Source: Aquimarina intermedia (GTDB taxonomy: Bacteria > Bacteroidota > Bacteroidia > Flavobacteriales > Flavobacteriaceae). From it: a stretch of 64,000 nucleotides of DNA. This document shows positions 17,594-27,321 of the stretch, piece by piece (the first letter of the stretch is position 1; each line of letters opens with the position of its first letter). Under the pieces are notes generated by a model, which saw only the letters and a program-made list of their open reading frames with translations, ran no database searches and was not told the DNA's origin. A program made the position numbers and the translations under genes. The stretch is taken from the NCBI RefSeq assembly GCF_008124785.1, contig NZ_VNHU01000007.1:1-64000 (forward strand), in the 5' to 3' direction.

Positions 17594-17812
17594 ATGGAAA
17601 AAACCTGGATCCTAGTACTATCGCTTTTTTTAATCATCACTTTTTTTTTCTGGAAATTTACCCACGGATATTTCAAAAAAGAATATGGCAAAAGGCTCTG
17701 GAATCAGTGGACTACCCGACTTTTTTATTGGCAAGGTGTGATATATACCAGTACCGGAATCACAATTTTACTATTCTTTATTCTTAAATGGTTGAACGTT
17801 GTGACTTTCTAG
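17594..17812 (+). CDS. Small two-helix membrane protein
   Basis: A 72-residue protein with two hydrophobic segments (about residues 5-22 and 47-66) separated by a charged loop 'YFKKEYGKRLWNQWTTR'. The loop has several Lys/Arg, so both ends probably face the periplasm. I recognise no domain. It is accepted as a gene because the composition is membrane-protein-like throughout and the start lies in an otherwise empty spacer; it could also be a fragment. Confidence 0.5.
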   Translation: MEKTWILVLSLFLIITFFFWKFTHGYFKKEYGKRLWNQWTTRLFYWQGVIYTSTGITILLFFILKWLNVVTF

Positions 17813-17897
17813 CTCTTTTTAGAAATAAAAGTAATGATGTGCATCTACTGGCTGTTCTATAAAATATCAACTCAACGTTATATTTCCATTGTACAAG

Positions 17898-18000
17898 GTC
17901 TGCTCACTTGACGCCATAGTATCTGTATATTCTCCAAAATTCAAAGAAATTATGTAGTTTAGTAGTCATCAACTGTATAATTTTAAAACCCTCGATTTCC
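17898..18000. repeat. Dispersed intergenic repeat, copy 5
   Basis: Blocks ATAGTAT (17916), AATTCAAAGAAATT (17938), ATGTAGTTTAG (17952) and the ACTGTA that follows match copies 1 and 2; the marker spacing is 38 bases. It lies ~160 bases before the amidase gene. Nothing else is recognised in the 17813-18161 spacer. Confidence 0.45.
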
Positions 18001-18161
18001 ATTGCAAAATTTAAAGAGTATATATGGGACATAAAGAAAACATTTACTTTGTTTAGCCCCGATGTAAAATTAGATCTTCAGTAATTATACTTCACTACGA
18101 ACTACAATTGAAAAACACCATCATCTATACAGTTATTTCAAATCCATAAACAATCCCATTT

Positions 18162-19811
18162 ATGAAAAAACATTTCCTTTTCGTATCATTAGTAATACTT
18201 GCTTTTGCTTGCAAAGAAGAATCAAAACCAAGCGCTTTTGTATGGACATCATACGATGAATCAAAAGAATTGACTGAAAATGCGGACCATGAATCTGTGA
18301 GAATGCAATTTAAACGAATACAGTCAGAATTACTCGACAAAAACAAACTGCTCAAAACCATTTCAAATCAGCTTGATACATTTGCTGAAGAAGACTACCA
18401 ACAATTGAAACCGCTAATTTTTGAACAGGATATTGTTACCATACAGTCACACATTAAGTCCGGAAAACTTACATATGAATTGTTGACTAAATGGTATCTG
18501 TATAGAATTGCTAAGCATGAGAGCGATAAAAATAAAATGCTGAACGCTGTCGTAGCTATTAATCCAAATGCGGTTAGCGAAGCACGCGAAAAAGATAGTT
18601 ACAAAGCTGCCAATAATCACCCCATTTACGGAATGCCAATTTTATTGAAGGACAATATTAATACAGACCATATGCCCACCACGGCGGGAACGCATTTACT
18701 AAAAAACAATCGTCCAGCTGATGCATTTATTGTTGAAAAAATTAAAGAAAATGGCGGAATTATTTTAGGTAAAACAAACCTAAGCGAATGGGCGAATTTT
18801 CTATTTTTAGGTGGGCCTAACGGGTACAGTGCCGTAGGAGGCCAAACCTTGAATGCTTATGGTCGCCGAGTTTTTGATACGGGTGGTTCCAGTTCGGGTA
18901 GCGGAGCTGCGATGGCAGCCAATTATGCGGTTGCTGCTGTTGGTACCGAAACGTCAGGCTCCATCTTGTCACCGTCAAGCAGCAGTTCGCTTGTAGGGCT
19001 CAAACCCACTGTAGGGTTGTTGAGTCGTAGCGGAATTATACCTCTATCCAGCACCTTGGATACCCCGGGCCCAATGACCAGAAACGTCATTGACAACGCT
19101 ATTTTACTCTCAGCTATGAGTGGTGAAGACCCTAAAGATGCGGTAACTAAAAATAACCCCAAGAACAGATCCTATTTAGACAATCTTAAGTCGGGAACAT
19201 TAAAAGGATTACGCTTTGGTGTTATTACTACCTTACTTAACGATACTGTTTATCAACAAGCAATATCAAAACTGGAAGCACAGGGTGCTATTGCTGTCGA
19301 ATTTGAACCGATTGAAGTCAATTTTGATGGGTTTGGAGATTTACTAAGTGCCGATATGCGTAGAGATCTACCGGCGTATTTGAATACCTATGCCTCTGAT
19401 AGTATAAGTGTGCGATCTATGAAAGAAATTGTTGCATACAATAAAACGGATTCTGTAAATAGAATTCCGTACGGTCAAGCCCGCTTTTTGCGCGCGACTA
19501 CGGTAGATCTTACTGATGAAGAACTAGATCAGTTACGCACACGATTACACGAAGAAGGTAAACGTTTTTTTGACACGCCCATGAATGAGCATTCCCTGGA
19601 TGCCATTTTATCAATTGATAACCAAAATGCGGGATATGCCGCTGCGGCCAAATATCCTTGCCTTACCGTTCCTATGGGATATAGAGAAACCGGTAAACCA
19701 ACAGGCCTTACTTTTATCGGAAAACGATATGAAGAAGATCAACTTTTAAAAATGGGCTATGCTTTTGAGCAAGCTACTAAAATGAGAAAGGTCGCAAAAA
19801 CGTATGAATAG
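18162..19811 (+). CDS. Amidase-signature family hydrolase, lipoprotein
   Basis: A 549-residue amidase with a lipoprotein signal (lipobox 'LAFAC', Cys17). The amidase-signature triad is visible: Lys163 in 'PILLKDNIN', the cis-Ser in 'GGSSSGSG' (241-248), and nucleophile Ser267 in 'GTETSGSI'. The C-terminal 'YPCLTVPMGYRETGKPTGLTFIG' is typical of the family. It hydrolyses an amide bond of unknown substrate in the periplasm or at the outer membrane. A ~100-residue helical region precedes the catalytic domain, as in secreted amidases of this family. It forms a single-gene unit. Confidence 0.9.
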   Translation: MKKHFLFVSLVILAFACKEESKPSAFVWTSYDESKELTENADHESVRMQFKRIQSELLDKNKLLKTISNQLDTFAEEDYQQLKPLIFEQDIVTIQSHIKSGKLTYELLTKWYLYRIAKHESDKNKMLNAVVAINPNAVSEAREKDSYKAANNHPIYGMPILLKDNINTDHMPTTAGTHLLKNNRPADAFIVEKIKENGGIILGKTNLSEWANFLFLGGPNGYSAVGGQTLNAYGRRVFDTGGSSSGSGAAMAANYAVAAVGTETSGSILSPSSSSSLVGLKPTVGLLSRSGIIPLSSTLDTPGPMTRNVIDNAILLSAMSGEDPKDAVTKNNPKNRSYLDNLKSGTLKGLRFGVITTLLNDTVYQQAISKLEAQGAIAVEFEPIEVNFDGFGDLLSADMRRDLPAYLNTYASDSISVRSMKEIVAYNKTDSVNRIPYGQARFLRATTVDLTDEELDQLRTRLHEEGKRFFDTPMNEHSLDAILSIDNQNAGYAAAAKYPCLTVPMGYRETGKPTGLTFIGKRYEEDQLLKMGYAFEQATKMRKVAKTYE

Positions 19812-19880
19812 AACATGTTGTCGAGTATTGAGAAGTGTTATCAAGAAATACTAATCTTTTTGATCCCTATCAATTAGACA

Positions 19881-20672
19881 ATGAAATTTAAAAAGATTAT
19901 AACATCCTCTATGCAAAATAAACTTGTTCTTTTAATTATACTAAGTACAACCTTACTTTCTGCTCAAGATAAACCATCGGTTTTTAAAAAAAATCCTTTT
20001 AAGCAGGTAACCTTACATTTTAGAAATGGCGATACTCTCAAGGGTATCGCCAAATTGAATAATTTTAATAAGATAATATTTAAAGAGAACGTAGACGATA
20101 AAAAACAGATTTACGATCATAAGAAGATTCGAGGTGTAACTATTTATATGGATACGGTTATAAGAAACTTTGAATACAAAATTATAAGAGAAAAAACTAT
20201 TCGAGGAAAGGCTGACATCCGCTACAATTTATTAGAACCAGTAATGCAAGGAAAAGTTTCAATTTATATTAACGACTATGAAGCTAAAAAAGGAAATCTT
20301 CTAGGGAAAAATATAGGGTATACTAATTACGATACGGTTCATAGTTTTTACATAGGCAAAGGAACATCCGATGTTGTTGCTCCTTTAGGCAAAGTTGTCA
20401 GCGCATCACATTGGTTGAATTTTGGTCAGGGTACTACCGTTAGAAGTTCAAATGCTTTTCTTAAATCATTTAATTTAAAATTTTTTTACTCAAATTCGGT
20501 TTACACAATAAGTGATCTGGATATTAACCCAAATTCAAAATATTTTAAGAAAATTGCCAAACAGTACTTTAAAGATTGTCCAGAGCTTATTTTTAAAATA
20601 GAATCCGGCTTTTTTGATAAAAATGGGTTAGTATCTGTCTTGAATTATTATAACAAATCTTGTGAAAATTAA
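19881..20672 (+). CDS. Exported protein of unknown function
   Basis: A 263-residue protein with a signal sequence that ends 'TTLLSAQ'. An internal Met (codon 11, 'MQNKLVLLIILSTTLL') would give a more usual signal peptide length. The mature part starts with 'VTLHFRNGDTLKGIAKLNNFNKIIFKE', a beta-rich pattern seen in several flavobacterial exported proteins, but I can assign no family. It is convergent with purC, with a shared terminator between them. Confidence 0.65.
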   Translation: MKFKKIITSSMQNKLVLLIILSTTLLSAQDKPSVFKKNPFKQVTLHFRNGDTLKGIAKLNNFNKIIFKENVDDKKQIYDHKKIRGVTIYMDTVIRNFEYKIIREKTIRGKADIRYNLLEPVMQGKVSIYINDYEAKKGNLLGKNIGYTNYDTVHSFYIGKGTSDVVAPLGKVVSASHWLNFGQGTTVRSSNAFLKSFNLKFFYSNSVYTISDLDINPNSKYFKKIAKQYFKDCPELIFKIESGFFDKNGLVSVLNYYNKSCEN

Positions 20673-20769
20673 AGTGGCCTAATTATCATATTACTAACTA
20701 ATTAAAAGCCTCATAACTTGTCGACTACTATTCTGTCATAGATCCAAAAACCCAAAAGTCTTATAAATA

Positions 20770-20808
20770 AAAACCCAACCCATTTCTCTGAATGGCTTGG
20801 GCTTTATA
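20770..20808. terminator. Terminator between converging genes
   Basis: AAACCCAACCCAT and ATGGCTTGGGCTTT form a stem with one mismatch around a TTCTCTGA loop, with A-rich and T-rich flanks. It suits the plus-strand exported-protein gene and also purC, which ends 25 bases on. Confidence 0.7.
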
Positions 20809-20832
20809 ATATCTTATAAATATGTGTTTTTT

Positions 20833-21777
20833 CTAATTTAAATAGTCTAAAACGTTAGTCTCTATCCGTTTTTCAATCGCATTCACATCTGCTTTCTCAA
20901 AAATTTCTCCGGTGATTTTTTCATACAATTCAATATACCGATCTGATACAGATTTAATATACTCCGCTGTCATTTCAGGAATCTGCTGACCTTCTTTTCC
21001 TTGAAAATCATTTGCGATTAACCATTGCCTTACAAATTCTTTGGATAACTGCTTCTGTGCTTCTCCTCTTTCCTGTCGCTCCTTGTAACCATCTGCATAA
21101 AAGTAGCGAGAAGAATCCGGTGTATGGATTTCGTCTATCAAAACAATCTCATCATCCTTTGTTTTTCCAAACTCATATTTTGTGTCTACCAGAATAAGTC
21201 CTCTTTCTTTTGCAATAGCAGTACCTCGCTCAAACAGCTTACGTGTATAGTCTTCCAATATTAGATAATCAGCTTCACTTACAATCCCCTTTGCTAAAAT
21301 AGCTTCTCGCGAAATATCCTCATCATGCGCTCCATTGTCAGCTTTCGTAGAGGGAGTTATTATCGGGGAAGGAAAACGATCGTTTTCTTTCATCCCTTCG
21401 GGCATGGCCACACCACAAAGTTCACGCTTACCGGCTGTATATTCGCGCGCAGCATGACCTGAAAGATAGCCACGTATAACCATCTCTACTTTAAACGGGG
21501 TGCATGCTTTCCCAACGGCAACATTAGGATCCGGAGAGGCAAGCAACCAGTTAGGGACGATGTCTTCGGTGGCTTTCATCATCTTAGTCGCAATCTGATT
21601 TAAAATCTGACCCTTAAACGGAATCCCTTTTGGCATCACTACATCAAAGGCTGACAAGCGATCAGTGGCAATCATAACCAAGAGATCATTGTTCAAAGTG
21701 TATACTTCTCTAACCTTTCCTTTATACACGGATTGCTGTCCGGGAAACGTATAGTTTGTATCTGTAATTGTGTTCAT
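20833..21777 (-). CDS. purC: Phosphoribosylaminoimidazole-succinocarboxamide synthase (SAICAR synthetase)
   Basis: A 314-residue protein catalysing ATP-dependent joining of aspartate to CAIR in purine synthesis. Family motifs: '[40 protein letters not shown]' (nucleotide-binding start), '[15 protein letters not shown]', '[34 protein letters not shown]'. The length fits the ~300-residue type used by Bacteroidota and yeast rather than the ~240-residue E. coli form. It is 45 bases downstream of phoH on the same strand and so probably shares its transcript. Confidence 0.97.
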   Translation of the reverse strand: MNTITDTNYTFPGQQSVYKGKVREVYTLNNDLLVMIATDRLSAFDVVMPKGIPFKGQILNQIATKMMKATEDIVPNWLLASPDPNVAVGKACTPFKVEMVIRGYLSGHAAREYTAGKRELCGVAMPEGMKENDRFPSPIITPSTKADNGAHDEDISREAILAKGIVSEADYLILEDYTRKLFERGTAIAKERGLILVDTKYEFGKTKDDEIVLIDEIHTPDSSRYFYADGYKERQERGEAQKQLSKEFVRQWLIANDFQGKEGQQIPEMTAEYIKSVSDRYIELYEKITGEIFEKADVNAIEKRIETNVLDYLN

Positions 21778-21822
21778 GAATAGTAAAAATCTATGGTGTT
21801 GTGTTGTTGTTTAGTAAGCTGT

Positions 21823-22779
21823 TTATTCGTTGCGGTGTTCAATTTCTTTATACGCGGCAATTACCTTTTTCACCAATCGGTGGCGTATCACATCTTTATC
21901 GTCCAAATGGATGATACCAATACCTTCTACATTTTTAAGCACCAGTAACGCTTCTTTAAGTCCCGAAATGACACGACGTGGCAAATCAATCTGTCCCGGA
22001 TCCCCCGTGATAATAAATTTTGCATTTTTACCCATTCGCGTTAGAAACATTTTCATTTGAGCATGTGTGGTATTCTGCGCTTCATCTAAGATCACATATG
22101 CATTATCAAGTGTACGACCACGCATAAAAGCCATCGGTGCTATTTGAATCACTCCTTTCTCAATAAAACTCTCTAACTTCTCGTGCGGAATCATATCCCG
22201 TAGCGCATCATACAAAGGCTGCATATACGGATCTAATTTTTCCTTAAGATCTCCCGGCAAAAAACCAAGGTTCTCACCTGCTTCTACAGCAGGTCGAGTT
22301 AAGATAATACGCTTTACCTGCTTTTCTTTTAATGCTTTTACAGCCAATGCGACACCGGTATAGGTTTTCCCGGTTCCTGCAGGACCAATGGCAAATACCA
22401 TGTCGTTCTTAAAAGTTGATTCAACCAACTTGCGTTGATTAGCAGTCTGTGGTTTTATTAATTTTCCTCCGGTACCATGAACTAAAATCTCACCGCTGAT
22501 GTCAGAAGTTTCATAATCCGCTTTGCTCTGACTGGTTAAAACCCGTTCGATTACATTTTCATCAATCTTGTTGTACTTAGCAAAATGCTCAGTTAGCATG
22601 GTAAAACGTGCGTCAAATTCTTCCAGTAAATCTTCATCGCCGTAAACTTTGATCTTACTCCCGCGTGCTACAATTTTTAGCTTCGGATAATATTTTTTGA
22701 GAAGTTGTATGTTACTATTCTGATCTCCGAAAAGCTCTCTCGGATTTATCTCTGTCAGTTCTATAATAAGTTCATTCAA
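21823..22779 (-). CDS. phoH: PhoH-family ATPase (YbeZ type)
   Basis: A 318-residue cytoplasmic ATPase with Walker A 'GPAGTGKT' (132-139) and Walker B 'LDEAQN' (231-236), preceded by a KH-like N-terminal region ('ELFGDQNSNIQLLKKYYPKLKIVARGSKIKVYG'). The sensor region 'FITGDPGQIDLP' is as expected. YbeZ proteins act in ribosome maturation or RNA metabolism with the nuclease YbeY, which is not in this window. It is divergent from the SAM hydroxide adenosyltransferase gene. Confidence 0.95.
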   Translation of the reverse strand: MNELIIELTEINPRELFGDQNSNIQLLKKYYPKLKIVARGSKIKVYGDEDLLEEFDARFTMLTEHFAKYNKIDENVIERVLTSQSKADYETSDISGEILVHGTGGKLIKPQTANQRKLVESTFKNDMVFAIGPAGTGKTYTGVALAVKALKEKQVKRIILTRPAVEAGENLGFLPGDLKEKLDPYMQPLYDALRDMIPHEKLESFIEKGVIQIAPMAFMRGRTLDNAYVILDEAQNTTHAQMKMFLTRMGKNAKFIITGDPGQIDLPRRVISGLKEALLVLKNVEGIGIIHLDDKDVIRHRLVKKVIAAYKEIEHRNE

Positions 22780-22971
22780 AAGCTATAGAAATTTTAGTAT
22801 GAATTGTTTGTTGGATTAACTAAGTTTGCTGAAGTTATTTGATGTTTTCTAAACCGAAAAATGTACAGTAAACCTGTTGTTTATAACGATTTTGAAAGCA
22901 TTGCATAACTTCATAACAAATTTACATTTTTTTGAGCGCTTATAACTAAAAGATATTAACAATTCTCGCAC

Positions 22972-23814
22972 ATGCCGATCATAACTTTAACTACAGATTT
23001 TGGACTCAAAGATCACTTTGTCTCTGCGGTTAAAGGGGCTATCCATTCAGAATTGGATCAAATCACTATTGTTGACATATCACATGACATTTCGCCGTTC
23101 CATATAACCGAAGCGGCATACATTCTTAAAAACGCTTACAAATCCTTTCCCAAAGGAACCATTCATATCATCGGTATTGATAGTGAATTGAGTCCGGAAA
23201 ATAAACATATTGCGGTATTACTAGACGATCACTATTTTATTTGCGCTAATAACGGCTTAATTAGTTTAATTGCATCAGAATATCGACCTGAAAAGACTGT
23301 AGAAATTAATATTCATGATGCCATTGGTACTAATTTTCCGGTTCTTGACGTTTTTGTTACCGTAGCCTGTCATATTGCTCGCGGTGGTACGCTTGAGGTA
23401 ATTGGTAAAACCATTACGGATTTAAAAATGATCAAAGGGATCACACCCATTGTCAATGTGGGGGATAAGCAAATTGTCGCGAGTATTTTATATATTGATA
23501 ATTATGGCAACCTGATTACGAATGTAACTCGCAAGTTTTTTGAAGATGTCGGCAAAGGACGTAACTTTAAAATAATGGCACGTACAGCTGTATTTGAACA
23601 TATTTACGAGCAATATAGTGATGCGATAAATTTTGATATCGAAAAGAGCAAACGTGAAGAAGATGGTAAAAAGTTAGCGATATTTAATTCATCGGGCTAT
23701 CTTGAGTTAGCGATATACAAGAGTAATCCAAGAACCGTGGGAGGCGCTTCAAGCCTGTTTGGCCTGCATTATCAGGATACGGTAAGTATCATTTTTGAAG
23801 AAGAGGACGTTTAA
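22972..23814 (+). CDS. S-adenosyl-L-methionine hydroxide adenosyltransferase family protein
   Basis: A 280-residue protein of the former DUF62 family. The N-terminal 'ITLTTDFGLKDHFVSAVKGAIH' contains the conserved Asp-rich SAM-binding start. 'VDISHDISPFHITEAAYIL', 'CANNGLISLI' and the C-terminal 'YLELAIYKSNPRTVGG' are all family signatures. These enzymes hydrolyse SAM to adenosine and methionine; some relatives are fluorinases or chlorinases, but the family's common chemistry is the default here. It is 16 bases before the small monooxygenase-like gene, probably in one operon with it and gldFG. Confidence 0.93.
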   Translation: MPIITLTTDFGLKDHFVSAVKGAIHSELDQITIVDISHDISPFHITEAAYILKNAYKSFPKGTIHIIGIDSELSPENKHIAVLLDDHYFICANNGLISLIASEYRPEKTVEINIHDAIGTNFPVLDVFVTVACHIARGGTLEVIGKTITDLKMIKGITPIVNVGDKQIVASILYIDNYGNLITNVTRKFFEDVGKGRNFKIMARTAVFEHIYEQYSDAINFDIEKSKREEDGKKLAIFNSSGYLELAIYKSNPRTVGGASSLFGLHYQDTVSIIFEEEDV

Positions 23815-23830
23815 ATAAAAGAAAGAAAAT

Positions 23831-24115
23831 ATGATTATCCGAATTGTAAAAATGGGATTCAAAACCGAAGGTATTGAAGAGTTTTTGGCAATGTTTGACA
23901 CTAAAAAGGGCAAAATAAACGGTTTTGAGGGATGTACTCACCTTAAATTATTACGGGATATTCACAATACAGATCAATTTTTTACCTATAGTCATTGGGA
24001 ATCAGAGGCTCATCTTAATGCGTATCGTGACTCCAAATTATTTAAGGATATTTGGGCAAACACCAAAAAACATTTTAATCAAAAACCTGAAGCCTGGAGT
24101 GTACAGGAATATTAA
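23831..24115 (+). CDS. Small antibiotic-biosynthesis-monooxygenase-like (ABM/YgiN) protein
   Basis: A 94-residue single ferredoxin-like alpha+beta domain. It has the typical ABM pattern: 'IIRIVKMGFKTEGIEEFLAMFDTKKGKINGFEGCTHLKLLRD', then 'FFTYSHWESEAHLNAYRDSKLFKDIWANTKKHF'. Such proteins form dimers and act as quinol or heme-related monooxygenases, but many have no known substrate. It sits between the SAM enzyme and gldFG in a compact run, and no haem-iron ligand can be assigned from sequence. Confidence 0.82.
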   Translation: MIIRIVKMGFKTEGIEEFLAMFDTKKGKINGFEGCTHLKLLRDIHNTDQFFTYSHWESEAHLNAYRDSKLFKDIWANTKKHFNQKPEAWSVQEY

Positions 24116-24152
24116 TATACTTGCTCCATAACATTACAACGTTTCAAATCGT

Positions 24153-26543
24153 ATGATCGCAATACTACAAAAAGAGTTTAATTCATTTTTCACCTCCACC
24201 ATCGGTTATCTGATTATTGCAGTGTTCTTGACTATATCCGGACTTTTTCTCTGGGTATTTAAAGGACCCTACAATGTTTTTGATAGTGGTTTTGCAGATT
24301 TGACTCCTTATTTTGAATTGGCACCCTGGGTACTATTGGTGTTGGTTCCTGCAATCACCATGCGTAGCTTTGCTGAAGAAAAAAAACAAGGTACGTTTGA
24401 ATTGTTACTGACCAAACCACTGACATTATTACAGATTGTGCTTGGTAAAGTACTGGGTAATTTCTTGTTAATCTTAGTCGCTCTACTCCCTACCCTATTG
24501 TATCTGTTTACGATTTTTCAATTAAAGAACAGCACAGACATTATAGATATCGGCAGTTTTACAGGATCTTTTATAGGATTGCTATTATTGAGTGCTCTCT
24601 ATACCGGTATTGGTGTTTTCTGTTCCGCACTTACAGATAATCAAATTACTGCTTTTATATCCACTTTGTTAGGGTGTTTTATCATGTTTTTTGGTTTTGA
24701 TGCTTTAGCCTCTTTGATAAAAACAGATGACTTTACGTCTATCTTTAATCTTATCGGGATTCAATTGCATTATGATCGTATTAGCAGAGGGGTATTAGAC
24801 ACGAGAGATATTCTCTATTTTTTAAGCGTGATTGTTGCTTTTGTGTGGGCGACCATAGTAACCATTTCTAAAAGAGGTCCCGGTAAAAAAATCAAATTGA
24901 TTGCAGGAATTGCCATTGGACTCGTAGTAATAAATACCATAACCACTTCTTTCTACCAACGTTTTGATTTGACATATGATCAGCGTTTTACCTTATCGGA
25001 AGCAACTACTAATTTGTTGGAAGATACTGCGGGAATTGTAACTATTGATGTTCTTCTAAAAGGCGATTTTCCTTCGGAATTTAAGCGACTGCAAGCTGAG
25101 ACTCAACAACTCCTCGAAGAATTTAGTGCACATACTAACAACTTACAGTATGCTTTCACCAATCCGTTGGAAGAAGTAGATTTTCAAGCTGAAACATTAC
25201 AGCAATTACAGGAATTTGGATTAACTCCCATGGAAGTGAGCGTACAGGAAAATGGTAAAACTAATATTGAAACACTCGTACCTTGGGCTATATTGAGTTA
25301 TCAAAATAAAAGTGTAAAAGTTCAGTTGATCAAAAACACGATCGGAGCCACCTCAGAAGAGCGTGTAAATGCATCAATACAACAATTAGAATATACCTTT
25401 GCCGATGCATTAACCAAACTATTACACCCTAAAAAACATAAAATTGCCGTGTTAAAAGGAAATGGGCAATTGCCCGACGTGCATGTTGCAGATTTTATTA
25501 AAACGCTTCAAGAATATTATTTTGTTGGCGCCTTTACCCTAGATTCTGTAAGCAGTAATCCTCAAAAAACGCTTACCGAATTAAAAGAATTTGATCTGAT
25601 CATCAATGCCAAACCTACAGAGGCATTTACAGAAAAAGAAAAGTTGGTGATGGATCAATTTGTCATGAATGGTGGTAAATCTATATGGCTAACAGAGACG
25701 GTGTCAATGGAGCTGGATAGCCTTTTTAATCCATCAGGCAGTGCGCTGGCCATGATTCAGGATCTGCGTTTAGGCGATATGTTTTTCTCTTACGGAGCAC
25801 GTATCAATCCGGTCTTAGTGAATGATTTGTATTCAGCTCCGATAGTACTCGCTGCAGGAGAGACGAATGAAACACAGTTTACTCCCTATCCCTGGTTTTT
25901 TAGCTCGTTGACCAAACCCACCTCAGAGCATCCTATTGTAAAAAATATAGAAGCTGTCAAATTTGAGTTTTCAAATCAAATTGACACACTGGCCAATGCG
26001 ATCGATAAAACTATTTTACTTAGCAGTTCTGCTAAATCAAAATTAGAGGGAATTCCACAAGTAATCTCTTTAGATATAATTCGTCAAAAACCTAATCTGA
26101 ATACCTATACGGAAGGGCCACAAAACCTTGCAGTATTGTTAGAAGGATCCTTTAAATCCACTTATAATAACCGCGTTAAACCATTTACCTTAGATTCAAT
26201 CAAAGAGCAAAGTGAACCGACTGCTATGATTATCGTTGCCGATGGTGATGTTATTAAAAACAGTACACGCAAAAATCAACCCGTCCCGTTGGGATATGAT
26301 CCCTACATGAATTTGCAATATGGGAATAAGGAATTTTTACTCAATGCTGTTAATTATCTATTGGATGATTCCGGTTTAATGACGGTGAGAGGTCGTAAAG
26401 TAAATGTGGCATTTCTTGATATCGAGAAGGTAGTAGCAGATAAAACTACCTATCAGCTGCTTAATCTTGGTTTACCTTTGTTGTTATTAGCTAGTTTCGG
26501 CTTCCTGTTCTCTTTTCTTCGTAAACGAAAATACCAACGATAA
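24153..26543 (+). CDS. gldFG: GldF-GldG fusion, gliding-motility ABC transporter permease and GldG-type protein
   Basis: A single 796-residue reading frame. Residues 1-240 are a six-helix ABC permease matching GldF ('MIAILQKEFNSFF', 'ITMRSFAEEKKQGTFELLLTKPL'). From about 241 the sequence restarts as GldG: 'KKIKLIAGIAIGLVVINTI' (a membrane anchor), then 'FDLTYDQRFTLSEATTNLL' and a large periplasmic domain, ending in a C-terminal membrane helix and 'RKRKYQR'. The two are usually separate adjacent genes. No stop or frameshift is needed to read through. GldA, the ATPase, is not in this window. GldF and GldG are linked to gliding in Flavobacterium johnsoniae, though some gliding species lack them. 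Confidence 0.88.
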   Translation: MIAILQKEFNSFFTSTIGYLIIAVFLTISGLFLWVFKGPYNVFDSGFADLTPYFELAPWVLLVLVPAITMRSFAEEKKQGTFELLLTKPLTLLQIVLGKVLGNFLLILVALLPTLLYLFTIFQLKNSTDIIDIGSFTGSFIGLLLLSALYTGIGVFCSALTDNQITAFISTLLGCFIMFFGFDALASLIKTDDFTSIFNLIGIQLHYDRISRGVLDTRDILYFLSVIVAFVWATIVTISKRGPGKKIKLIAGIAIGLVVINTITTSFYQRFDLTYDQRFTLSEATTNLLEDTAGIVTIDVLLKGDFPSEFKRLQAETQQLLEEFSAHTNNLQYAFTNPLEEVDFQAETLQQLQEFGLTPMEVSVQENGKTNIETLVPWAILSYQNKSVKVQLIKNTIGATSEERVNASIQQLEYTFADALTKLLHPKKHKIAVLKGNGQLPDVHVADFIKTLQEYYFVGAFTLDSVSSNPQKTLTELKEFDLIINAKPTEAFTEKEKLVMDQFVMNGGKSIWLTETVSMELDSLFNPSGSALAMIQDLRLGDMFFSYGARINPVLVNDLYSAPIVLAAGETNETQFTPYPWFFSSLTKPTSEHPIVKNIEAVKFEFSNQIDTLANAIDKTILLSSSAKSKLEGIPQVISLDIIRQKPNLNTYTEGPQNLAVLLEGSFKSTYNNRVKPFTLDSIKEQSEPTAMIIVADGDVIKNSTRKNQPVPLGYDPYMNLQYGNKEFLLNAVNYLLDDSGLMTVRGRKVNVAFLDIEKVVADKTTYQLLNLGLPLLLLASFGFLFSFLRKRKYQR

Positions 26544-26614
26544 AGCTCTACTACCCATATCATTTTCCATGAAAATATAGTATATTGATACGCATTTCTT
26601 TATAAGTAATTTAC

Positions 26615-27311
26615 ATGGAAGATTTAGAATGAATTATAAGTATTAAGAAGCAATTTAAATACTACAAAGCATTGGGCGACAAAGCTATTGATCGGGTTTC
26701 AAACGCTGATCTGTTCGAGCGACCGGATTTTTTTTCTAATAGTATCGCTATAATAGTAACATCATTTAAGCGGCAATATGACATCTCGTTGGACTGATTT
26801 TTTAACCAGTGATGGTGAAAAACCTTGGAGAAATCGGGATATAGAGTTTGAGGATGTTTTGAAAACTAAAGAGGAAGTACTACATCATTGGAATACCGGC
26901 TGGCATTGTTTGTTTGAAGCCATCGATTCAATTACCCAAACAACAATTCACACCCCCATTTATATCAGAAATGTCGCACATACCATTCCCCAAGCCTTAA
27001 ACCGACAACTCGCCCACTATGCCTATCATATCGGACAAATTGTATATCTGAGTAAACTCTCCCAAGGTAACGCATGGCAATCTCTTTCCATTCCAAAAAA
27101 TGCGTCTACGTCGTATAACAAAACCAAATTTGCCAAACCTCGCCATACGGGTCATTATACAGATGATTTCCTCGGATATCAATTCGAATCAAAAATTAAA
27201 TACTTTTTAATCAAAAAAGTAAATAACTCCCCAAGGTTTGTTAATAACTATGCTTTTATCCATACCAAAATCCTTACAGATTACAATTATATTTGCGTAA
27301 ATCGTACATAA
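26615..27311 (+). pseudogene. Decayed DUF1572 (DinB-like) gene
   Basis: The family can be followed across two frames. The first, from ATG 26615, has a stop at 26630-26632 and then reads 'KKQFKYYKALGDKAIDRV' and 'SNSIAIIV' up to 26758. At 26759 the frame changes to 'HHLSGNMTSRWTDFLTSDGEKPWRNRD', then 'YAYHIGQIVYLSK' and 'GHYTDDFL' (near 27171). The conserved protein normally ends there; here it runs on ~45 unrelated residues into the dnaN promoter. An early stop, a frameshift and a lost terminal stop together indicate a pseudogene. It interrupts the conserved gldG-dnaN neighbourhood. Confidence 0.72.
27288..27295 (+). promoter_or_regulatory. dnaN promoter -7 element (TATATTTG)
   Basis: TATATTTG matches the TAnnTTTG consensus and lies 26 bases before the dnaN ATG. 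It sits inside the read-through end of the decayed DUF1572 frame, which supports that frame being non-coding there. Confidence 0.5.
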
Positions 27312-27321
27312 CACGTCACAC

